Made by a program: the position numbers and the translations under genes. This document shows positions 37,997-50,200 of a stretch of 64,000 nucleotides of DNA, piece after piece. The notes under the pieces were generated by a model that saw nothing but the letters and a program-made list of their open reading frames with translations, had not been told where the DNA came from and made no database searches. The number at the start of each line of letters is the position of its first letter. Position 1 is the first letter of the stretch. Source of the stretch: Athripsodes cinereus (Eukaryota > Arthropoda > Insecta > Trichoptera > Leptoceridae); assembly GCA_947579605.1 (NCBI GenBank), contig OX388313.1, positions 27,407,214 to 27,471,213 of the forward strand. The letters run 5' to 3'.

Positions 37997-38299
37997 TTAA
38001 GATAATATACAAGAATTCCTCTTTCCACCAGAATGCCGTTCTCTGATTTGCTGCAGATGTGCCAATTGTGCCGGTGTCGGCACAGTTGCCGAAGATTGTT
38101 TGGGTTCATTGGCTTGATTTGGTGGAAGGGATTGCCTCCTTCGCCTGCGAAGTGCTGGACTCAGATTGTATTTTACCTTGGCTTGTGTGAGGAGTTCCTT
38201 AAAGACTTGCGTGATGTTTGTGCCATCTTTGGCTGATGCTTCCACAAATCCGTTCTCCCAGTCAACAGTGACTACTGATTCTGTTGTATCGTAATCCAT
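37997..38299 (-). CDS. Ras-like GTPase gene, exon 3 (G5 motif and CaaX tail)
   Basis: The exon follows a canonical acceptor (TTATTTCACAG, AG at 38301-38300) and reads in phase 0 from exon 2. Its apparent first codon ATG is residue 185, an internal Met created by the exon edge. It carries the G5 motif EASAK, the last G-domain helix, the polybasic run, a Pro/Gln/Ser-rich spacer and the terminal CILS. The stop TAA is at 37999-37997. A terminal Ser in CaaX usually favours farnesylation (family knowledge). Confidence 0.92.
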   Translation of the reverse strand: MDYDTTESVVTVDWENGFVEASAKDGTNITQVFKELLTQAKVKYNLSPALRRRRRQSLPPNQANEPKQSSATVPTPAQLAHLQQIRERHSGGKRNSCILS

Positions 38300-41200
38300 C
38301 TGTGAAATAATAAAGAAAACAATTTTAATATTGATGGGTCATGGTTTAAGTTCATCTAGATCCTCAGGGTGTCCAAAATAGTAATGTTCTTTTTCTAAGG
38401 ATAAATCCAAGTGAATGATTTTTTTCTGAAATAGTTTAATTATCACATATTAACGTTCACAATTTTGAACAAGTAAAAACTTAAGTTTCAACACTTAATT
38501 GTGTTTCATTCAATTAATTATTCCAATTGACTTAAGCCTTTGGGGAAAACAAGTTTTGAAGAAAAATGAAACACAATAATTTTTATTATGATTTTCAACA
38601 TACGATTTGATCAATTTTAAGTGACTTTTTACATGTTTGATCTAATGGTTTATTTCTCTTGCTACACAATGAACATGTTTTTGAAATTTTGTTGACAATA
38701 AAGTTGGTTTCGCACATGATCGATAAATATTCATCAAGTAAATTCGATTTATTCTCCTTCCTAATTTTCATTAAATTTATGTCTATCTTTATAATTATTT
38801 ATATAATTTGCTCTTATCAATTAAGTATATATTTACTTAACTAGTTTCAGTGGACAGGAAAAATTTTCCGGGTCAGTGAGTCTTTCTCGTCATAATTAAT
38901 AAGTTATGTAGGTACATTTATACACTAATCAATTGATGTAATTTGAGATTGACTGAAAATTTAAAGGTCACGTTAAATTCTAAATTCAAATAATTTGAAA
39001 CAGTACAGCTCTTGTTAATAATATTAAACCCATAGGGCACTGCATTGATTAACAAACAAAAGGTTTTATTTAGTTTGACCTATGGAATCCAATTATTAAC
39101 AGTTAATGAACCGCTTAGGTTTTCATTACAAATATTTTGTTTTAGAATTGATTAATTATTTATTTATTCATTCTTTACTGTACATTGATTACAAACAATT
39201 ACATAAAAGGTATACATTCAAATTAAATACAATCAATATACAGAGGAAGAGTTTATCGCAAAGGCGCGATCTTAATGGATTATAGTAGAAATTAAACTCG
39301 TCTATTTTCTATAATATTTCATCAGGTATTTCCAGCGTTGATTATGACTTGTGAGAAAGTATCTGTTCTTGAATCTGGGAGATCTGCTTTCTTCCAACAT
39401 TTTTCAGCCTCTTGATCAAGAAGAGTAGTTTTGTTTATATTTTCATGTGTACCTACCTACATGGCGTGAGGCAACTAAGATGATATGGGCACATAAGGTG
39501 TAGCCCATCAGAACACATCGTCAACAAAGTCAAGTCAATAAATTTTCTTCGAAATCCATCAAAAGATATACCAATGAATACCTGGATGACACAATGCAAT
39601 AGGATCCTGCGCAGAATTGACCTAGTGATGATATATGGAACTGAAGAATAATATATAACCTTACAACGAGAAGAGTTGACCCCAAAAGCCTTTAGCGGGA
39701 ATAAATTGAAACAGTGCCAGGCAGAAGAAGAACGTGATCTAAGAAAAAAATCTACCGATTTCGACATTTGCATATTCTATTCTTTAACTATATCCTTTAG
39801 TTTTCTTCTTCCCCTTGGGAAATTATTAGTCCCATATGATGATGGGATCTGCCTAATAGTCCTTTTTCGCTGCATGATTCTGTCAAAGGCGTCGTTCTGG
39901 GTGACGTCGCATTTTTAAATTCACATTTTTTAAGCTACTCCACATAAAGTCAAATATTTGTAATATACTTTGTAGATCGTGAGAATTAGATATAATCTTC
40001 AGTTCATAAAGTGCTAAAAGTTTAATTAAACAATACGTTAAAATATTTACATGAACTTTGTCAAACTTTTGAAGTTCATAAGGCGGGTCACATTATTAAT
40101 TGTACCTTTTAGATACTTATTTTGATTTGGTGACACCGACGCTCAAATAAATTAATTATTTGGGATTCATAGTAGTACCGAACAAATTAAGCGGTGAAAG
40201 TTGTGGTCGTTAATCTATTCAATTCTACCTTCAGATGAATAAATTATTTGCTGAGGTTTATTAAGAAAATTAAGCAACCTTAATTCTACTCACTGACAAA
40301 CATTTTCTACTTTCATCACATTGATAATATACCTACTCTGTTGGGCACGATATTAATTTTATTTTGCCTTGTACACAACGTACATTACATTATAGTTAAA
40401 TACTACAATTACTAATTGACGACCGGTGTGGCGCGAAGGCTAACACTCTCGCCTTTGACTCACAAGGTCCCGGGTTCGATTCCCGGCCAGGGCAAAATGA
40501 AGAATGACCTTTTTCAAATTATCCTGGGTGTGGGTGTCACATGTAGGTATATGTGTGTAGTGCATTGTATATATGTGTATCGTCATGTTAGTACGCATAA
40601 TACCAGATTCATTTACTAGTTTGGGACTGGCTCGGTCTGTGTGAATTGTCTAAACATGTTATTTTACTACTTTGCTTTCACATCGTATCCCATGTGGTGT
40701 AGACAGAGACGTCAGATCGCCATATTGATTAAATTTTAACATACCTTTCGCTCTCTCATGAATGCACGCAGATTTCTCTTACTCAACACGTGATCGTTCA
40801 TTAAAATTGATCCACGTGATAAAACTACATAGTTTTCGGATGACCGTGTTCTTTTACACCACTTCTTTCAGTTTAATACACTTTCTCGCGGACAGAAATG
40901 TTCAAACTAAATAAATTATCGTTTTTTTTAACAAATTATAGATTTTAATAATTAGTTTATATTATAATGTCTATCTACACCATCACGGCATATGCTACAC
41001 GTAGAGTAACCAGCAGATCAGCTGTATGAAATTACCATGCAAGCTGTCCTTTACATGCCAACAAAAATTACAGGACACTCGAAAACTTACAAGAAAGAGT
41101 GGGATACCTATTCATTATTGAGGACTCCAAGGGGTACATAAAAATAAAATAATTAATAATTTTTTAACAACACAAAAGAAATAGCGAAATAAATTACATT

Positions 41201-44200
41201 TCGTGAAATTTTTTAGAAGGGACTCGAGTAATTGTCAAATTTAATTTTAATAACCTACTAAAACGGAACTAAATTTAAATATACAGAACATTAAATTTAG
41301 TCCTCTAAATGTATTTCTTTTTCTCGAAATAATTTTGACTTATTCATCATAAATTTATAATATATTTTTTCAAACACAAAGAGAAAGAGACGCGTAACTC
41401 TAAACAAATCTAATTTTTAAATTTTAATCTTATTATTTCGGAAAGGAAAAGAGAATTCGTCAAAAACTTTTTCCTTTCCTTTTCCGCTCCTGATTCATGA
41501 ATTCGTGATTTCTTTAAAGAGAAAAAAGTAAATTTAAATTAGAAAAAAATGTAAAGACAAAAATTATTCGATTATTATAAAAACTTACTGAATCATAAAT
41601 TACTTATTTACTTTACTTTGTAGTAGTGATCATTTACTTTACTTTGAAGATATTAATATGGTATCGCCATGGCATTTCGTTAGGTTTAAACATTTGAAGG
41701 GTGCAGCTGCACTGTTTTTTTGAATTTTTTCAATACTATTAATTTCATGAAAAGCTATGTATCATGTAGATAAATTAGTTTTAAAAGTACTAAAAAAATT
41801 CTCTAGGTTCTTAGAATTAATCTTTAATTTTAGTCTTTATGCTAATACTACTGCATATCCCACAAGTTAGGTAGCCAGCGAAATTGAATTATCTGTAATG
41901 TGGTGTTCTCACTTTGGCGAATATCGCCAGGCACCAAAATGTCGCCAGCCATTTGAACCGTGTGAACAAAATGACAGCTAGTCTGAAACGATAAAAACCA
42001 GTAGAAACGATATCGTCTCGAGTTGACCACCTACCAACATTTTCGGCCGATTGAACGATTCGCGCATGCGCAGATGTGCGCGGCGTTCGTATCTATGGTA
42101 AAAACTTTATAACCTATTTAAAAGGCGCCTTATAACCTCTACTATAACATTTTCGACTAAAAATAAATACTTCGCGATCTCCATCTCGACGTCCGCTAAA
42201 CAGTGTCAAAATCAAAGCGCATCTGACAGATTGTTTCTATATCGGTGGACTGTGTGAACAGGTGTGACGATCAATGGATATCCGGCGAATTTTGTTTTTT
42301 CGCCTAGCGATATATTTTGAAATTCGCCTGGCGATATTCGCCAAATGTGAACACCTCATAAGACGTTGTCGGCCGGTGTGGCGCGGAGGTAATGCTCTTG
42401 CCTTTGAGTCACGAGGTCCCGGGTTCGATTCCCGGCCAGGGCAAAGTGAAGAATGACCTTTTTCAGATTGTCCTGGGTCTGGGTGTTACATGTATATATG
42501 TGTATCGTCGCGTTAGAACCCATAATACAAGATTCATCTGAGTTTGGGACTAGCTCGATTTGTGTGAATTGTCTATGTATGTTATGTTATGACGTATCTC
42601 TCTTTAACAACCAAGCGACTAATATTATTTAATTTCAGTTACATTAATCAATTACGTCGTATACGACCACGACCAGGCTATTTAAATATTAATAAAAGAA
42701 AAACCCATCTTCTCGTTTTTCCTTTGATTTTTTTTTGCGTCTTAAAAAATAACTTCGGTCTTTGAGATATTTTTCTTTTAATAAGAACTTCGTGTTGGTG
42801 GTAATGAGTTTTGAGATTTTATTTCATGAAAAGAAATGAAAATATTGTTATACAATCGACCGCTTTTATGATTTATGAATATAAAGATATTCCTAAATCT
42901 TATTTAGTTCAAGAAATATATTATATTTCATTATTAACTTAGAAGCCCAGCTATGGTCAAAAAATATCATTTAATGTCATTGATTAATTAATTGTAGGTA
43001 ACGCCATCTCAATTTTTTTATCTTTTTCTTCAAATCAGCTATAATGATTATTATTACTGGACAAAACTGAAGTGTCGTTTACGTGCCAAAGCACCTCGAG
43101 GACACTGTACAACTCATTGATTCTAGAACTTTACATCCACGTCATATTATTTTTTTTTCTCAGTGTCTTCCTTTTTTATATGTATTATTATGTGTGTATG
43201 TATGTATGTATATATGTTTACTTTGTGAGTTTTTTGTTTATCTTTTTTCTAAATTGCTTTGAATTTTTGCTTTTTTCTCATATGTTTTAATTCAAGTTAA
43301 TACTTTTGGGTTAGTTGGAAGAGATCGCGCCTTTGCGATAAACACGCCCTCTGTTTACTGATTGTATTTAATTTGAATGTATACCTTTTAAATAATTGTT
43401 TGTAATCAATGTACAGTAAAGAATGAATAAATAAATAAATATAGATAAAAATATTAAATGAGAATCTCGGATACATAAAGCTATCCACGTCAGAAGTTAA
43501 ATATTATATTGAATTACTTTAAATATTTAGGATACAATATATTGTATCCACGTCAAAAATGTTAAACAGAATACAATTTTCAATAATAATTAATAAAATA
43601 AATGGTTTTTAGGTCCCTTCTGAATGTCTTAAGATCTGCAGCCTGCCTAAGCTCAAGAGGCAATCCATTCCAAAGGGTCCTACCATGAGGTATGCCACCC
43701 ATTTTGAATGTTTCAACTTTTATTGTTATGGATAAGACGACCTGCATATTTATTACATGCAGTTTGTCCGCTGACTACTCCTCTAGTGAGAAATGCCATA
43801 ATGGTAAAAAGGATGAATGAATGAAAAATAAAACTTAATGTGTGCAGCACTATTGGGCAAAATAAATGCTAAAAAATTACAAATTTTGTGCACGCACGCA
43901 CAACTTGCAGTGACTTTTTGTCATAATTTTTCTTAGTAGGTACCTAACGTGTAAAATGTACGATGAATGTGCGAGTTTTTTAAACGTTGTCGATGGATAA
44001 AACTTCATACAAGAAGGGTTTAATTACTCCAAATGTCAGTGCTGATCACAGAATTCCATACAAAACCTAGAACCCTGACTCATTTACAAAAGTGAGGCAA
44101 AAAATCTATGAATTTTTGACAGAACGGTTGGCGAAAGCGTGTGGTGTTTCCTACATTTTATGAAGTATTTCTCGCATTTTTATAAAAAATATCATTTTTA

Positions 44201-47200
44201 CATTTATAAAAACGTAATTGGACAATTTTTGAAGTTCTTGACGACGTTTCAAGCGATTTACCACACTTTTTTTCGCCAACCGATCTGTCAAAGTGCCGAA
44301 AAATGGTGCCTCACTTTATTACAATGAAAGTACATACGAGTATCCCATCTAGGTATTATATATAAAAATCTATGGTGCTGATATCAATAAAAGATATAAT
44401 AAAAACAGAACAAACGTATAAACTAACGTAAGGACTTAAGTATTTTTGTAAGGATTATAATAAATAAAGTTTATATTTTGATTAAATAATAAAGAAAATT
44501 GTTTTGAAATGATGATAGCTTTTGATATATTATCAAATCTACCATTTCATACTAAAAAGACATTTACTTTTTCGGTTGATTTCTTGCTTCTTATTTTAAT
44601 TTACACGTATGGCAAAACTGTATCTTATACCTATTTCCTTGTTACTATAAGAAGATAAGAGAAATTTTTGTAAATTATTTCGGCAAACACTTCATGTACT
44701 GATACGGCACTGATAAGTTTGTATCACTTTAAATACTTATATAAATTGTGACGTAAAAATTGTATTAATTACGATTTTAGAAAAATATCTCAAAAAGTTT
44801 TCTGTTTATGTTCTAAAATGATATCTAAGATTATTATAGATAGAACGCATTCTTAGTTTCATTTTTCAATTTTTATTTTCTACAGTTTCACTTTTTGAAT
44901 CTTTAAAATAACATTTTACTTTTTTTTATAATATAAATGCTTAAAAATATTCCATTTGGATACTTTTTCTGTAACACAATTATTTCATTAGGAAATATTT
45001 TCTTCATTTTCATTTTTTTATTTTTTATTTGAATGTTCTGTTTTGATTTTTTCACTTAATAATATACTACAAATGTAGGAAAGATATTTTCGTAATGGAT
45101 GAGCATTTTCTATAATTGGGATTTTTTTATGTATAATACTTTATTTATATTTGTAAAAACCTGATGAAAAGCCAAATAAAGAAAAAAAAAATAATAAAAA
45201 AAAATATCTTACCTCCTGTCTTTTACAGAATACTCGATTTTTTATATCAAATAGAGTATATCAATACTTTTTTAGGTAATTTGAAACAAGTATTTCTTTC
45301 TATTATAAGTTATTGATCACGAGAGAGACGTCTTTCGACTTATCAGGTAATTATCAATCTACCTGATAAGTCGAAAGACGTCTAGATGAAAGACAACAAG
45401 ATTGATAATGACCTGATAAGTCGAAAGACGCCTCTCTCCTGATCCAAAACTTATAGTAGAAAGAAACACTTGTCTCAAATGACCTAATTATGGATTTCTA
45501 CTACGTGTGCACCGACACAATTCATCAATATTTTTTTATTGATAATGCTTGCTCATTTTCATATAAAAGTCATTGTATCTTTCACTTACTACTTGGTGAT
45601 GTGAAAGCTCATACTAGGATAACAGATTAGGTGTGTTTATGAAATAAGGAGATACCTATGTATGAGTATGTAGATAATAATCTTAGCAACTTTCAAAGTA
45701 AAGCTACAATTAGATTGAAGCAAAAACACATTTAGAACATGATGATGTATTAATTTGTATGTAAATATTGTAAGCTCTATTTATAGAATAATGAAAACAT
45801 GTTCTCGCGAGGGTAACAGGGAAACTTTTCCTACATCTACCACTCCTTCGAGGGTTAAAACACGTTGAAAGTTCACATTGTACACTCTGCAACTTTTTTT
45901 AAATACAGAGTAAACATATGTTTATTTTTATAATTTATTATTGTAACAAATTGAACATTGAACACGATCGAGATAATTATCATGATTTTGTATTTATTCA
46001 ATGTTTTTGTATTTTTAAGCACAATATCAATACCCGTGTATCACTATCCCGTGGAGCACCCGGTAAAGAATTGGTCTCCCATTCTTCTCCATAAGTTTTC
46101 GAGTGTCATGTAAAAGGCAGGTGTTCGAAAAAATAAGACACTTTACATCTTAAATTCAGCGATGAGGTTTGCCACCCATCCTGAATGTCTTGATTTTATA
46201 TTGGCACGGAGAAGACAGCTTGCATGTTTTATATGCAGTTGGTCTGCTGGCTACCCCACTTGTGGGATATGCCGTGATGGTATAGTAGTAGTAGTAGTAG
46301 TATATCATTAAACCAATAAACTCATGTTATTTATAATGCAAATAAATGCTGTACATAATCTCGAAAAAAAAAATCATATTCGAATTTAAAATTTAATGAA
46401 ATTTAAAAAAAATCTGGAGTAATAACAAATGTTGTACAATTATTAATTAATTTTTGGTTATCTTTCAGTTTCCGGAGAAGAAAAGATCTCCCACTCTTTT
46501 CAGTAAGTTGTCGAGTGTACTGTAAAAGGCAGGTATTCGTAATACATCAAGTACTAAGACATTCTACATCTTCAATTCTGCGATGAGGCAATTCTCCTAT
46601 TCTGATTGTCTTAACTTTTTTTGGTACGGAAAAGACGATTTTCGTGTTTATTTTCATATCACTTGTAGGAAATTCTGTAATGGTATGTATCTATGTAATT
46701 TTTAAGGAATTATTTGGTGATTTAGACACGCAAAAGAATAACCGATGACGCAATGTAAAGAAGATAATATAAAAGTTAACTTTCGCAAATCTTATGGTTC
46801 GAGAATCAATAATCAATGACTGAATTATCTTCTCATATTATATAGAACAAATACCTGAAAATCAATATGGTCTTAGAAAATCATTAAGTCCTGGATACGT
46901 CCGTTGACTTAACATAGAATTGGTCAGGAAATCTTACCAAGTGCTTTGTCTATGTAATAACAGTCAAAAAACATTTTATAAAACAGAAAATAGATAGAAA
47001 ACATATACAAATACCTCAAATTAGCAAAAAGTCTAATGTTATGAGGAGAACCGCCAAGAGAACGGGAATGCAGTATGTCCAAGATATAGATGAAAGGAAT
47101 ATCAAAAACTGAGAATTTGAAGAAGAATAATGGAATGGACGATAGGGATTTCTCTTACAAGAAAAGCAGTGTTGATCCTTTGGATAAAGGTACATATGAT

Positions 47201-50200
47201 CGTGCTCACGCTTTTATTAAATAAACAAACTTAATATGAAAAAATCACCTATTTAAACCTTCCTACCTGACGTAGATGCTACGTTAATATTAATTTAAGT
47301 AGCAAGCAAAAAGCTCATAAAAAATACTTATTATATTTCATTTCGTAGAAGGTGCGCTCATTTTCTACGTATTATTCTAATTCAAAATGTAATAATATTC
47401 CGTAGATTCTAAGTGAATTTAAACGAACTTAGTTTAAAGTAAATTATTTCAACTAAATCCATGAAAGTACGTAAGTAGAGATACCTATGAGATATCAACA
47501 ACTCTTGATGGAAAATACGAGAGCTTGGTACTAAATTAAGAATCAAATTAAAAGTAAACACATTTTATACAACTATTTTCTTTTTTTAAAAACCCTCAAG
47601 GGGATCAATCTAAGTAGGGTTGGTGTAATTACAGATTGTATTGCTATTTAATATGTATGTACTGACATTACACTACACGAAAATATTAGATTAGATCGCC
47701 TTCGTTCTAGGCAACCACTGTATCATTAAAGCGATAACTCAACGCCTATATTGTGTTGTGTAATCGTCGTGTTGTTTGTAGTTTTAATTGTATTATTTTG
47801 TTTCAAGCCTTCGCAAATATGTACATAGATAATGAAATTTCAAATAAAATTCCTCATTTTACAACAACGAGTGTAATTTTGTAATTATGTAATGGACATT
47901 CAGTAGAAAAAGGCTAGACTGAACATCAGAAACGACTAGGCGGCCACAGTATATTATCAAGAAGCAAATAAATCCAATATTTTGGAAGCAAAAAATACAG
48001 CGGTTTGCCACCAATAACAATAAGTAATAGTTTGTGTAAACTTTTAAAAATAGGATAGTCCTGCCACCAATTTTTTTTATTGCGTTTTGACTTTCAATAA
48101 CTTTTACTCTCGTCAAAGTTACCTATGGATTTTTTTTACCGGAAAAGCTTAATTTAGTTAATTTTAACAAAATAAATAAATAAGAAGTATTTTAAAGTCT
48201 AGCCTGGTTAGTGAGATAAACCTTATACTAGTGATTTAAGAGTTTTTAAGAACATGCATCTCATATAAAGTTTACTTTCTCATCAAGGGCCCAACAGGAC
48301 AGAAATCATGGTTAATGTACTATTTATGTATTTTTTATTCATAATTGAAATATTGATTTATAAAAAATGATAATATTTACCTCTCTAGTAGAATCTGCTA
48401 AATCCAATTTGTTCCCAACAACCACAATAGGAACAGCTGTACTTCCTTTAGTCTCATGTATTTGATCTCTGATCATTCTAACCTCTTCAAATGTGGCAGC
48501 ATCAGAAATATCGTATACCAGAATAAAGGCATCAGCAGATGAAATGGACAAAGCTCTCATCGCTGGGAATTCAAATGATCCTGAAGTATCCAAAATATCC
48601 AAAGTTAATTGGACTCCTTGGACTGAAAAGTCTCCATGATGCATTTCTTCAACTGTCCTTTTGTATTTTGGGCTGAAGGTGTTATAGAGAAACCTAGTGA
48701 TGATTGAAGACTTTCCAACTTTGGCCGATCCCATTACAACTATCTTATGTCTGACATTGTTGTTTGATAAGTTGCCACTACTTGAGTTTGTGTCCTCTGC
48801 TCTCTCATTCCTGAAATCAAATAAAACTTTTATTAGATATTTGTATATATTTCCCGTATTATTAACTTAGTCACGTTTTTGTTCTCATTGTAAGTACTGT
48901 TTCCACGTGGGAACAATAAATACCATCAAGTTCTTTAAAAAGTGCGTCTTACAAACGCGTTTTCTATTTGTTTCAGTTTCAAAACATTTTTCTTTATAAA
49001 AAACGAAGTTTCTTCTCCTTTGAGTCCTTAAATATGAGTGAAAACTCTATTGTATTTCGGTTCTTAGGTGGACGAGGATAATTTAACCTTTTAAATATAA
49101 ATAAAATACCACTAAGTGTTTTTGGTGGATGAGAAAGAGGTACATATTTTTAGTTTTCTTTTTATGTTTATAATATTTATCTCAATTATTTTAATAATTG
49201 TAATAAAATATATAAATGATAAATAATAATCTTCCTTGTCATGAATCAAACAAATTAGTCTGAGTATAATAATACTAATAATAGTTTCAATAAAGATTTG
49301 TATTTTTTAGAAGCAAAAAAGTTATGAAAATATTTTGCAAAGAATAGCAATGGAGTAATAAACATGTTTAACAAATGGCCTCTTTTATGTGATATTCATA
49401 CCGTTCAATTTTGATTGAACAACTAATTTAAGAGTTTAAGCAAATTGGGCAATTTATCTCAGTTTCACAGTTCAATCTCAATTGAAACTAAGTGCAGGAT
49501 CTAATCAAATGGAATCGGATGTTAAACACATTTTTAATGACATTTCACTAAATCGATATACCATAATCGACAGAGTTTCGCTAAATATGTATGAACTTTT
49601 CAATTTCAATCGTTCTCAGGTTTATCAAGAATATTCATAAGCCTACTAGAAATTTGATTTATTTGTGAAGTAGGTATCTGAGAATGACCTTATATTTCGT
49701 CACAGTGTCTTCAACTTCTATAATTCTGTATAACATTCTTACCATCACCACTTCAGACATACTTCTATTTTATTATTTAATCACATCTTTCCAATTTTGC
49801 TTTGTATATGTACCTATACGAAAATATATTTTTTTAATCAGTATTACCGTATTAATGTAGAAAAATATTTTAAAACTAAAGTTGCCGATGCGAAGTAGAA
49901 ATTGTATTAACAGAAAAGCTCTTGTTTCTTTAAAATAACACAAAAATAAATAATAACTCTTGTATAATAAGACTTGTTTACTTTATATCGCCCGTCTGTC
50001 GTTCAACTAAGATTGAAATGTGTGAATACAATGTTAAACACAAAAGATCTCCAGGTAAGAGTTTTGTAATTTATTTACACAATTTATTTACCAAACATAA
50101 AAAGAATTTCTTCAAGAACGATAATAACAGAGGTACTTGTTATTAAGCGTAACTATGCAATAAGCAATCAGGTGATGATAATATGGGTTGAGATTATCAC

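Noticed and set aside
38296..38299. A separate 100-residue gene starting with ATG at 38299
   Set aside because: The ATG directly follows an acceptor AG, and the peptide begins in the middle of a Ras fold, so it is exon 3.
40421..40495. A tRNA gene
   Set aside because: The T-arm is perfect but the acceptor stem does not pair, and homology between the two copies continues well past the tRNA-like part, so it is a SINE.
48339..48734. A start codon at 48734 giving a 131-residue GTPase
   Set aside because: The frame is open upstream to a good acceptor and encodes the first beta strand; the 3' extension past 48381 reads into the intron.
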